The translations under genes were made by a program, and so were the position numbers. Source: Actinomycetota bacterium (GTDB lineage: Bacteria > Actinomycetota > Humimicrobiia > Humimicrobiales > Humimicrobiaceae). From it: 5,625 nt of DNA. Location: the NCBI GenBank assembly GCA_016870675.1, contig VGAU01000131.1:1-5625 (forward strand). Reading direction: 5' to 3'. Under the pieces are notes generated by a model that was given only the letters and a program-made list of their open reading frames with translations, was not told where the DNA came from and did not search any database. Below, in pieces: positions 1 to 5,625 of the stretch (position 1 is the stretch's first letter; each line of letters opens with the position of its first letter).

Positions 1-15
1 GAATTAATAATGAAA

Positions 16-50
16 AATGGTTTTTGTTTAACAGGATATTAATGGTTTTT
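16..50 (+). repeat. Short direct repeat in the leader (10 bp, two copies)
   Basis: AATGGTTTTT occurs at 16-25 and again at 41-50, with start points 25 bases apart. Both copies lie upstream of the probable activase promoter. They could be paired protein-binding half sites, but in DNA this AT-rich a 10-base repeat can arise by chance. Confidence 0.25.
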
Positions 51-76
51 AATTTTTAAGCTTCTTAAATTATAAT
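48..76 (+). promoter_or_regulatory. Probable promoter of the activase gene
   Basis: A perfect -10 hexamer TATAAT lies at 71-76, 36 bases before the GTG start. With a 17-base spacer the -35 position is TTTAAT at 48-53, which matches TTGACA poorly, so the promoter would depend on its -10 box or on an activator. An inverted repeat (55-69) fills most of the spacer. Upstream of 48 I see only AT-rich sequence and no recognisable gene end. Confidence 0.45.
55..69. promoter_or_regulatory. Inverted repeat in promoter spacer, possible operator
   Basis: TTTAAG (55-60) and CTTAAA (64-69) are perfect 6-base arms around CTT. The repeat ends 1 base before the TATAAT box, where a bound repressor would block polymerase. 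It has no GC-rich stem or following T-run, so it does not look like a terminator. The assignment as an operator is inference from position only. Confidence 0.3.
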
Positions 77-90
77 ACCAGAAATAATCT

Positions 91-98
91 AGAAGGGA
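91..98 (+). promoter_or_regulatory. Ribosome binding site candidate for the GTG start at 113
   Basis: AGAAGGGA is the best Shine-Dalgarno-like stretch before the giant gene, but it leaves a long gap of 14 bases to the GTG. No ATG, GTG or TTG lies further upstream in frame near the signal. The phosphate-binding motif of the first domain begins only a few residues after this GTG, so a later start would destroy the domain. The GTG at 113 is therefore the preferred start despite the spacing. Confidence 0.45.
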
Positions 99-112
99 TC
101 AGTGGGAAAGTA

Positions 113-3100
113 GTGGGTTTATATATAGGTTATGATATAGGGTCAATTAGTGTCAACAGGGCGATTATAAATGAAAAAAAAGAAATAGTGGAAATCCTGC
201 CATATACAAGACACTTTGGAGAACCTGTAAAATCAGTGAAAAAAGATATTGAATCAATGTATAAAGGCGGTTATAAAGATAGAATAACCGGTATTTGTTT
301 TACCGGTTCAGGAGGCAAAGAAATTGCATCCTTGCTTGGTCTTGATTTTATTAACGAAATAGAAGCCATAATCAGTGCTATAAAATTTTTATACCGGAAT
401 GCAAAAACTGTTATAGAAATTGGCGGCCAGGATTCCAAATTTATCGATCTTGCCTATGGTGATTATGCAATGAATGAGTTATGTGCGGCAGGCACAGGCT
501 CATTTCTTGACCAGCAGGCTTCAAGGTTTGACCTGACTATAGAAGAATTTACCAGGTTAGCATTAAAGTCAAAAAATCCATCAACCATTGCCGGCAGATG
601 CAGCGTGTTTGCAAAAACAGATATGATACATCTCCAGCAGGAAGCAGCAAGCGATGAGAATATTATTCTTGGTTTATGTTACGCAATGGCAAGAAGTTTT
701 AAATCGGGGATTGTAAAGGGTAAAAAATTTGTACCCCCCATAATTTTCTGTGGTGGGGTATCTTTTAACGAAGCCATGATCAAGGCCTTTGAAGATACGT
801 TGGGGGAAAAAGTATTAATCCCAGAGCACAGGGCATCCATAGGGGCTATTGGGGCTGCATTAAGTTTAAGCTCAAAGGTAATGGTAGAGGATTTAAATAT
901 TTCCGGATTAGCAGATAAATTAGATGAATATCTTAGAAATTTTAAATATAAGAGAGAAACATTTGCTCCTCTGGCTCTGGCTAAATCCAAACTGCCTTCT
1001 AAAAAAACTCTTAAATATAGTTTTGGCAATAAGAAAGTTGACGCCTATATTGGTATAGATGTCGGTTCAATAAGCACTAACGTTGTGGCTATAGATGAAA
1101 ACAAAAAACTTATTGAAAAATGTTACCTGCGGACAGCAGGAAGGCCAATAGAGGCGGTAAGAAAGGGAATTGAGATTATTGGCAGTAAAGTCGGAGATAG
1201 AATCAATGTTAAAGGTGTGGGTACCACAGGTTCCGGAAGGTATTTAATAGGGGATTTTGTAGGTGCGGATATGGTAATAAATGAAATAACCGCCCAGGCA
1301 ACAGCGGCGGCTGATATTGACAGCCTGGTTGATACTATCTTTGAAATTGGCGGTCAGGATTCAAAATTTATATCACTGGAAAATGGTGTGGTGGTTGATT
1401 TTGAGATGAATAAAGTTTGTGCTGCTGGTACCGGTTCCTTTCTTGAAGAGCAGGCTGAAAGATTTGATATAAAAATAGAGGATTTCGGGGATATAGCATT
1501 GAAAGCAGAGAGTCCGTTAAATCTGGGAGAGCGCTGCACAGTTTTTATGGAAACCAATGTTTATTCACATTATCAGAAAGGCGCCAGCATTGAAGATATC
1601 CTGGCCGGTCTTGCTTATTCTATTACCATGAATTATATAAACCGGGTAGTTGGAAGAAAGAAAATAGGTAAAAAGATTTTCTTCCAGGGTGCGGTTGCGT
1701 TCAACAGGTCAGTTATAGCTGCTTTTGAAAATTATCTGGGCAAAGAAGTAATTGTACCGGAAAACCATGAAGTAACCGGGGCAATAGGGACAGCAATTAT
1801 AGTGCTTAAAAATTCCCCCCAAAAGACAAAATTCAGAGGATTTGAAAATATATCTAAAATAAGCTACTCTCATAGTTCTTTTGAATGCAAGGGTTGCCCG
1901 AACAGGTGTGAGATAAAAAAGATTTCCATTAAAGGGCAGCCTTCATTATTTTATGGCGGCAGATGTGAAAAGTATGAAAAGGGAGACTCAAAAAGTACCG
2001 ATATTCCGGATTATTTTGCTGAACGTGAAAACTTCCTTTTGAATTCCTACGAACCTAAAGACAATAAAGGAGCGAAAAAAGTTGGTATGCCCTATTCTAT
2101 GCTTACACATGAATTCTATCCTTTCTGGAATGCATTCTTTTCAGAGCTGGGTTTTGATTTTATCCTGTCAGATAAGACCAATAAAAAGATAATCAATGAT
2201 GGGCTCCAGTGTTCTGTAGCTGAAACTTGTTTCCCAATGAAGACCACTCTCGGACATGTGCAGAATCTTTTGGAGAAGGGAGTTGATTACCTATTCTTGC
2301 CAACTACCAGAGATATGCCTACCAAAGAAAAAAATATTAAAGGGGACAGGACTGGAAGTTATCCCTGTCCTTTTATCCAGGGGGCCTGGTCAATTGTGAA
2401 ATCTGCCATAGATACAGGAGAAGTTAAGATACTTGCTCCTATTTTTAATTTCAGTTTTGGAGAATATATAAAAGAAAAACAGTTGACCAGATTGGGTAAA
2501 GAGCTTGGAAAAGACAGGAGGTCAATAAGAAAAGCTATAAAGGAGGCTTATCTTGCCCAGAATAAATTTCACTCATCTGTTAAAAAAAGAGGGGAAGAGG
2601 TGCTTGGCAGCCTGAAAGATGACGAGATTGCAATTGTTGTAACCAGCAGATCATATAATAGTTGTGACAGGGCAATCAGCATGGATGTTCCCAGAAAACT
2701 AAGGGAACTTGGCTTTAAAGTAATTCCGCTTGATTACCTTTCTGTGGACTCTATTGACATTTCAGAAGAATGGCCAAACCTATACTGGGAATTCGGGGAT
2801 AGAATTATGAGCGCGGCTAAGATAATTAATAAAGACAGGAGGCTTTTCCCGGTTTATATTACTAATTTTGGCTGTGGTCCTGATTCTTTCATACTCCAGT
2901 ATTTTGAGAGGGAGATGGACAGACCATTTTTAAAACTGGAGGTAGACGAGCATTCTGCAGGAGCTGGTGTCATAACTAGATGCGAAGCATTTATAGATTC
3001 CCTGATGAATGTAAAAAATATGAAAGATTTTTCACAGGCCCAAACAAAAACTAAAGGAAAGGATGCTGTTTTTAAGAAAAGCCAGGGCAGGGTAATATAT

Positions 3101-4396
3101 ATCCCTTATATGGGTGACGGTGCTGTTGTTCTGAAATCTGCTTTCAGGTCAGAAGGAATTAATGCTGAGATGCTATATTCTGATGACGAGACACTTAAAC
3201 TGGGCAGAAGATATACGCTGGGGAAGGAATGTTATCCATTTATTATAACCACCGGAGATATTATAAAGACATTAAGAAATAACGACCCCCGAAAAGTAGC
3301 TTTCCTGATGCCCCAGACATATGGGCCCTGCAGGTTTGGGCAGTATAATAAAATGCAAAAAATAATAATTAAGGAGTTGGGGTACGAAGATGTGCCCATT
3401 ATTGCGCCTGGCGCTCCTGAAGGCAACCAGTTTTACAGGGAGTATGATATGCAGGGGTTAAAGGGATTCATACTGCTTATGAAAGCAATGTGTGGTATTT
3501 TTACTGTAGACTACCTGAATAAAATGCTCCGGCAAACAAGGCCTTATGAGATAGAAAAAGGAAAAACAAATAAAGTTTATGAAAAATATATAGAAGATGT
3601 ATGCCAGTCTGTAGAAAATGATCCTATGTCTAAAATGCTGGACAGGATGGTCAGTATTTTAAGAGATGCCAGAAGAGATTTTGAGAATATACCAATTAAA
3701 AAAACAGATAAACCACGGGTAGGCATAGTGGGTGAAATATTTGTCAGGAATCATCCTTATAGCAATAATGAGATTATAAAGAGAGTTGAAGCACAGGGTG
3801 GAGAGGTGGAGATCCCTTCATTTGGAGAGTGGCCGTATCATACTACTGCTACCAGAAAAATAGATATTATAACCAAACAGACTGATATTTATTATAAGAT
3901 TATAAAATCATTTAGTATTAATGGTAACAAAAGCGGAAATAGAATTGGTTGCCGGGAACTGGCTGAGCTTACCGGTGATTTTGTAAGAGGAACAGGGTTT
4001 TATATCGTAAATAGGATTATTAATAAATTACTGGAAAATTGCCACCACAAACTGGAAAAACCGCTAAAGGGTTTCTTGAGAGAAGATAAAGAAGCCGGCA
4101 TTTATGATATCTGGGACAATGCCGAACCTTACATAATCAAGTGGTTCGGAGAGGCAGCTCTGAGTATTGGAAAGTCAGTATACTGGATTAAAAATGGTGC
4201 TGATGGGATTATAAATGTATTTCCCTTTACCTGTATTCCCGGGAATATTGTTAATGCAATCTCAAAGAGAATTAGAGAAGAGTACAAGATACCCTGGCTG
4301 AATCTTGCCTTCGATGGACTGGAGCAGGAAACAACTGAAACCCGTCTGGAAGCCTTTATGTATCAGGCAAAGCAATATATGAAGAACAAGAAATAG
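113..4396 (+). CDS. Large fused acyl-CoA dehydratase activase-type protein (two ASKHA domains plus two cysteine-bearing domains)
   Basis: The 1427-residue cytoplasmic protein starts at GTG and ends at TAG; no signal peptide or membrane segment is visible. Residues about 3-252 and 309-566 are two BcrAD/BadF/BadG/HgdC-type ATPase domains. Each has a phosphate-1 motif (YDIGSIS at 7-13, IDVGSIS at 315-321), a second motif EIGGQDSKFI (102-111, 411-420), CAAGTGSFL and a later RC-S/T-VF. In known HgdC activases the cysteines of the last two motifs hold a [4Fe-4S] cluster shared by two subunits; here they are C124, C163, C436 and C475. Residues 592-618 carry CKGCPNRC plus a distant Cys, followed by a DUF2229-like region (from about 656) with QCSVAETCFP, YPCPF and NFGCGP. 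The C-terminal part (about 993-1420) carries GKECYPF, GPCRFGQY and FPFTCIPG. The order matches COG1924-COG1924-COG3580-COG3581 fusions as I recall them. The likely role is ATP-driven low-potential electron transfer; the final acceptor is unknown. The gene appears intact. Confidence 0.88.
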   Translation: MGLYIGYDIGSISVNRAIINEKKEIVEILPYTRHFGEPVKSVKKDIESMYKGGYKDRITGICFTGSGGKEIASLLGLDFINEIEAIISAIKFLYRNAKTVIEIGGQDSKFIDLAYGDYAMNELCAAGTGSFLDQQASRFDLTIEEFTRLALKSKNPSTIAGRCSVFAKTDMIHLQQEAASDENIILGLCYAMARSFKSGIVKGKKFVPPIIFCGGVSFNEAMIKAFEDTLGEKVLIPEHRASIGAIGAALSLSSKVMVEDLNISGLADKLDEYLRNFKYKRETFAPLALAKSKLPSKKTLKYSFGNKKVDAYIGIDVGSISTNVVAIDENKKLIEKCYLRTAGRPIEAVRKGIEIIGSKVGDRINVKGVGTTGSGRYLIGDFVGADMVINEITAQATAAADIDSLVDTIFEIGGQDSKFISLENGVVVDFEMNKVCAAGTGSFLEEQAERFDIKIEDFGDIALKAESPLNLGERCTVFMETNVYSHYQKGASIEDILAGLAYSITMNYINRVVGRKKIGKKIFFQGAVAFNRSVIAAFENYLGKEVIVPENHEVTGAIGTAIIVLKNSPQKTKFRGFENISKISYSHSSFECKGCPNRCEIKKISIKGQPSLFYGGRCEKYEKGDSKSTDIPDYFAERENFLLNSYEPKDNKGAKKVGMPYSMLTHEFYPFWNAFFSELGFDFILSDKTNKKIINDGLQCSVAETCFPMKTTLGHVQNLLEKGVDYLFLPTTRDMPTKEKNIKGDRTGSYPCPFIQGAWSIVKSAIDTGEVKILAPIFNFSFGEYIKEKQLTRLGKELGKDRRSIRKAIKEAYLAQNKFHSSVKKRGEEVLGSLKDDEIAIVVTSRSYNSCDRAISMDVPRKLRELGFKVIPLDYLSVDSIDISEEWPNLYWEFGDRIMSAAKIINKDRRLFPVYITNFGCGPDSFILQYFEREMDRPFLKLEVDEHSAGAGVITRCEAFIDSLMNVKNMKDFSQAQTKTKGKDAVFKKSQGRVIYIPYMGDGAVVLKSAFRSEGINAEMLYSDDETLKLGRRYTLGKECYPFIITTGDIIKTLRNNDPRKVAFLMPQTYGPCRFGQYNKMQKIIIKELGYEDVPIIAPGAPEGNQFYREYDMQGLKGFILLMKAMCGIFTVDYLNKMLRQTRPYEIEKGKTNKVYEKYIEDVCQSVENDPMSKMLDRMVSILRDARRDFENIPIKKTDKPRVGIVGEIFVRNHPYSNNEIIKRVEAQGGEVEIPSFGEWPYHTTATRKIDIITKQTDIYYKIIKSFSINGNKSGNRIGCRELAELTGDFVRGTGFYIVNRIINKLLENCHHKLEKPLKGFLREDKEAGIYDIWDNAEPYIIKWFGEAALSIGKSVYWIKNGADGIINVFPFTCIPGNIVNAISKRIREEYKIPWLNLAFDGLEQETTETRLEAFMYQAKQYMKNKK
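1886..1966 (+). other. Cysteine cluster motif between the second ATPase domain and the DUF2229-like domain
   Basis: Residues 592, 595, 599 and 618 of the fused activase form C-x2-C-x3-C-x18-C, starting CKGCPNRC. The spacing suits a zinc or iron-sulfur site. It sits at the hinge between the ATPase half and the C-terminal half, where an electron relay or a structural metal would make sense. Metal identity cannot be read from sequence. Confidence 0.55.
4182..4291 (+). repeat. Perfect direct repeat, copy 1 (inside the activase gene)
   Basis: These 110 bases are identical to 5516-5625 at a constant offset of 1334. They encode residues about 1358-1393 of the activase, including the conserved FPFTCIPG motif with C1374. 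The left edge is sharp: the bases just before it (CAGTAT here, CTGAAG in copy 2) differ. The right edge is unknown because copy 2 runs off the window. Confidence 0.95.
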
Positions 4397-4559
4397 CAAA
4401 ACTAAAGATTCCTATTATTGGGATGGAATAAATAAGTTTCTAAGTTAAAGACTTTAATATTTTCTACTGTCTAATTTACCCAACTCATCAATTGGTTGTA
4501 AGAATAGACCAAAATAAAAATTTGATATAATATTAACTAATAAATTAGGGACTGGTACA
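4397..4559. other. AT-rich intergenic stretch, no clear gene or terminator
   Basis: I see no convincing rho-independent terminator after the activase. The nearest candidates are TTAAAG-A-CTTTAA (4445-4457), an almost loopless AT palindrome followed by TATTTTCT, and ATTCC/GGAAT around 4409-4430. Neither has a GC-rich stem. A TATAAT at 4526-4531 has no good -35 partner at normal spacing. On the minus strand a short open stretch ends in TAA near 4447 with no recognisable product. The region probably contains decayed sequence. Confidence 0.4.
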
Positions 4560-4775
4560 ATGAGGTTGAAAAAGCAGTACAATCAGGGTGAAAAATGACA
4601 AAAGCATGAAAAAGAGACTATTGAATTAATAACTCTTGTTTATCGCGCAAATAGCCGCCATGATAAACAGTCAACTCTTCAAACAGCACGGGAGCATATT
4701 GGAGTAATTCGTTTATTTGTAACTTTGCAATCCTATATAAGTCTGAATATTATGTTAAAGTATTACATTATTTAA
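4560..4775 (+). pseudogene. Relic of an Avd-like four-helix-bundle protein
   Basis: Reading in frame from ATG 4560 gives 12 codons (ending QYNQGEK), a TGA at 4596-4598, then 58 open codons to TAA at 4773. The part after the stop contains IELITLVYRANS, TAREHIGVIRLF and YISLN. From memory of the family, this pattern fits the middle helices of bAvd-type four-helix-bundle proteins (relatives of the accessory variability determinant of diversity-generating retroelements), with QGEK matching the usual LGEK turn ahead of them. Intact members are about 110-125 residues. Here the first helix is missing upstream (in-frame TAA at 4515), a stop interrupts the second, and the terminal Gly-Trp helix is lost. 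An AGGGA (4547-4551) still sits 8 bases before the ATG. Neighbouring genes end in TAG and TAA and the giant gene has many TGG Trp codons, so recoding of TGA is unlikely. The family call needs a profile search. Confidence 0.55.
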
Positions 4776-4805
4776 AGGTAAGAGAAATAATTATTGACGT
4801 ACCTT
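4775..4805. promoter_or_regulatory. Inverted repeat spanning the vapBC -35 region, possible antitoxin operator
   Basis: AAGGTA (4775-4780) and TACCTT (4800-4805) are perfect 6-base inverted arms with 19 bases between them. The -35 box (4794-4799) lies directly before the right arm. VapB antitoxins bind inverted repeats in their own promoters together with VapC, so position and symmetry fit, but the site is unproven. A second small palindrome, TATAT-G-ATATA (4810-4820), overlaps the -10 box. Confidence 0.4.
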
Positions 4806-4822
4806 AATTTATATGATATATA
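4794..4822 (+). promoter_or_regulatory. Promoter of the vapBC operon
   Basis: TTGACG (4794-4799) matches the -35 consensus at five of six positions. A 17-base spacer leads to TATATA (4817-4822), with TATATT (4819-4824) as an overlapping alternative. Transcription would start near 4829, giving a leader of about 18 bases before vapB. This gives the toxin-antitoxin pair its own transcription, independent of the activase upstream. Confidence 0.65.
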
Positions 4823-4830
4823 TTTTACAG

Positions 4831-4838
4831 AAAGGGGG
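4831..4838 (+). promoter_or_regulatory. Strong ribosome binding site of vapB
   Basis: AAAGGGGG lies 8 bases before the ATG at 4847 and fixes that start. It is clearly stronger than the site available to vapC (only an AGAGAG-like run near 5073-5078), in keeping with higher antitoxin than toxin synthesis. Confidence 0.7.
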
Positions 4839-4846
4839 AACAAGAT

Positions 4847-5083
4847 ATGGTTAACACAGTTGTAACTACAAAGGGACAAATTGTAATACCTTCAAAAATT
4901 CGCCGAAAATATAATATAAAAAGAGGAACAAAGCTATACATTGAAGAGAGAGGCGATGAGTTGGTTCTTAAACCTGTTACACAAGAATATTTTGAAAAAA
5001 TAGCCGGTGTTTTACAGACCAAGGGGAAATTATCAAGAGCACTCCTTGAAGAGCGTTCAAAAGATAAAGAAAGAGAGACTTAA
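4847..5083 (+). CDS. vapB: VapB-type antitoxin, AbrB/SpoVT fold
   Basis: This 78-residue protein is the DNA-binding antitoxin of a type II toxin-antitoxin pair. Residues 2-46 form a swapped-hairpin AbrB/MazE-like domain: VTTKGQIVIPSKIRRKYNI is the classic signature, followed by a GTKLYIEE strand and a final ELVLKPV strand. Residues about 47-78 are polar and helical-looking (EYFEKIAGVL, then a Lys/Glu-rich tail) and would wrap around the toxin and block its active site. It is preceded by a strong ribosome binding site and ends 3 bases before vapC, so the two are co-translated. Autorepression through the inverted repeats upstream is expected for the family. Length is normal and nothing looks broken. 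A solitary AbrB-like regulator is excluded in practice by the PIN-domain partner. Confidence 0.9.
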   Translation: MVNTVVTTKGQIVIPSKIRRKYNIKRGTKLYIEERGDELVLKPVTQEYFEKIAGVLQTKGKLSRALLEERSKDKERET

Positions 5084-5086
5084 ACT

Positions 5087-5485
5087 ATGACAAGAATCCT
5101 TGATGCGCATGGCCTATTAGTTTTTTTAGAGAAAGAGGCTGGCTTTGAGAAGGTTGGATCATTTTTTATTAATGCAGTAGAGAAAAATAATAATTTACTA
5201 ATGACATCGGTAAATTATGGAGAGGTCTACTATATTATTCTACGGGAGTGTGGACAAGAAAAATTAAATGAAATTGAAAAAATAATCACAACCCTGCCAA
5301 TTGATATTATTAATGTTGATGTACAGCTTGCTAGAGAAGCAGCTCGCTTTAAAGCTACTAAAAAAATATCCTATGCTGATTGTTTTACCGCTGCCTTAGC
5401 AAAACTTAATAAAGGAGAAATTATAACCGGTGATAAAGAATTTAAAACCTTAGAAGATAAGGTAAAGATTTTGTGGCTAATTTAG
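5087..5485 (+). CDS. vapC: VapC-type toxin, PIN-domain ribonuclease
   Basis: This 132-residue protein is the toxin partner of the antitoxin directly upstream. PIN-domain toxins are Mg-dependent RNases; characterised VapCs cut tRNA or the sarcin-ricin loop, but the target here cannot be told from sequence. All four family acids are in place: D6 (RILDAHGLL), E46 (VNYGEVYYI), D98 (ISYADCFTA) and D116 (IITGDKEF). The A-x-R-x-A-A-like stretch LAREAARFKA (81-90) before the third acid is also typical of the family. Length is normal, so the toxin should be active. The ATG follows the vapB stop by 3 bases and has only a weak ribosome binding site, consistent with translational coupling. The final codons run into a short spacer that leads straight to the duplicated activase fragment, and no terminator is visible between them. 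Confidence 0.92.
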   Translation: MTRILDAHGLLVFLEKEAGFEKVGSFFINAVEKNNNLLMTSVNYGEVYYIILRECGQEKLNEIEKIITTLPIDIINVDVQLAREAARFKATKKISYADCFTAALAKLNKGEIITGDKEFKTLEDKVKILWLI

Positions 5486-5515
5486 ATTTATTATTGAAAT
5501 TGGTAAAAACTGAAG

Positions 5516-5625
5516 ACTGGATTAAAAATGGTGCTGATGGGATTATAAATGTATTTCCCTTTACCTGTATTCCCGGGAATATTGTTAATGCAATCTCAAA
5601 GAGAATTAGAGAAGAGTACAAGATA
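5516..5625 (+). pseudogene. Duplicated 3' segment of the activase gene (direct repeat copy 2, cut by the window end)
   Basis: All 110 bases match 4182-4291 exactly, so this encodes the same WIKNGADGI...FPFTCIPG...EEYKI part of the activase C-terminus. Nothing of the preceding 1357 codons is present: the sequence before 5516 is the vapC 3' end plus a 30-base spacer. The fragment is still in an open frame that extends back to a TAA at 5458-5460. It contains a GTG at 5473, inside the vapC end, with AAGG a few bases before, so a short chimeric peptide could be translated. It may be a dead fragment, the start of a tandem duplication, or an assembly effect. The missing right edge prevents a decision. 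Confidence 0.75.

Noticed and set aside
1..42. C-terminal end of an upstream gene in frame 1, stopping at TAA 40-42
   Set aside because: Only 13 codons are visible and they carry no recognisable motif, so it cannot be told from chance.
679..1029. Minus-strand open frame of 116 codons
   Set aside because: It lies wholly inside the activase gene, opposite its first ATPase domain and linker, and has no family-like motifs. It is a shadow of the real gene, as are the shorter minus-strand frames at 1354-1557, 3232-3426 and 4825-5022.
4445..4457. TTAAAG-A-CTTTAA palindrome as terminator of the activase gene
   Set aside because: It is AT-only apart from one GC pair, has almost no loop, and lacks a proper T-run after it.
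4447..4580. Minus-strand open stretch ending in TAA that reads like a protein tail (PIDELGKLDSRKY)
   Set aside because: It is only about 45 codons, has no ribosome binding site, is disrupted upstream by a stop, and overlaps the better supported plus-strand relic. Chance openness in AT-rich DNA is more likely.
4596..4598. TGA in the relic as a recoded sense codon
   Set aside because: No intact gene in the window contains an in-frame TGA, Trp is encoded by TGG throughout, and the relic also lacks both ends. Gene decay is the simpler explanation.
4182..5625. Diversity-generating retroelement with the 110-base repeats as variable and template repeats, suggested by the order target gene, Avd-like gene, repeat
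   Set aside because: The repeats show no mismatch at any of their many adenines, whereas template-variable pairs differ mainly at adenines. The activase C-terminus is not a C-type-lectin-like variable domain, the Avd-like gene is broken, and no reverse transcriptase is visible. A reverse transcriptase just past 5625 would reopen the idea.

Overview
The window is AT-rich DNA that reads cleanly under the standard bacterial code. It suggests a strictly anaerobic, low-GC bacterium. The main reason is the 1427-residue protein that fills most of the window, an oxygen-sensitive-type ATP-dependent electron activase of the 2-hydroxyacyl-CoA dehydratase / benzoyl-CoA reductase activator superfamily. 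I cannot place the organism more precisely. Anaerobic Firmicutes or one of the uncultured anaerobic phyla would both fit.

Layout: positions 1-112 are a leader with a perfect TATAAT box, a small inverted repeat and a Shine-Dalgarno-like AGAAGGGA. Positions 113-4396 carry one giant gene that fuses two activase (ASKHA ATPase) domains to two large cysteine-bearing domains. Positions 4397-4846 hold no intact gene. They contain what looks like a decayed relic of an Avd-like four-helix-bundle gene (4560-4775) and then a good sigma-70-type promoter. Positions 4847-5485 are a compact VapBC-type toxin-antitoxin operon: an AbrB-fold antitoxin followed 3 bases later by a PIN-domain RNase with all four catalytic acids.

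The window then ends in a surprise. Positions 5516-5625 repeat 110 bases of the 3' part of the activase gene (4182-4291) without a mismatch, in the same orientation, and the repeat is cut by the window edge. The simplest readings are a very recent tandem duplication with a 1334-base unit that includes the relic and vapBC, a second activase copy or fragment downstream, or an assembly artefact.

The genes do not form one pathway. The activase is probably a self-contained redox or activation enzyme. The toxin-antitoxin pair has its own promoter and sits in what looks like a scar region between two copies of the activase 3' end. The most interesting items are the single-chain pseudo-dimeric activase with four conserved cluster cysteines, and the relic-plus-vapBC segment bounded by a perfect direct repeat.
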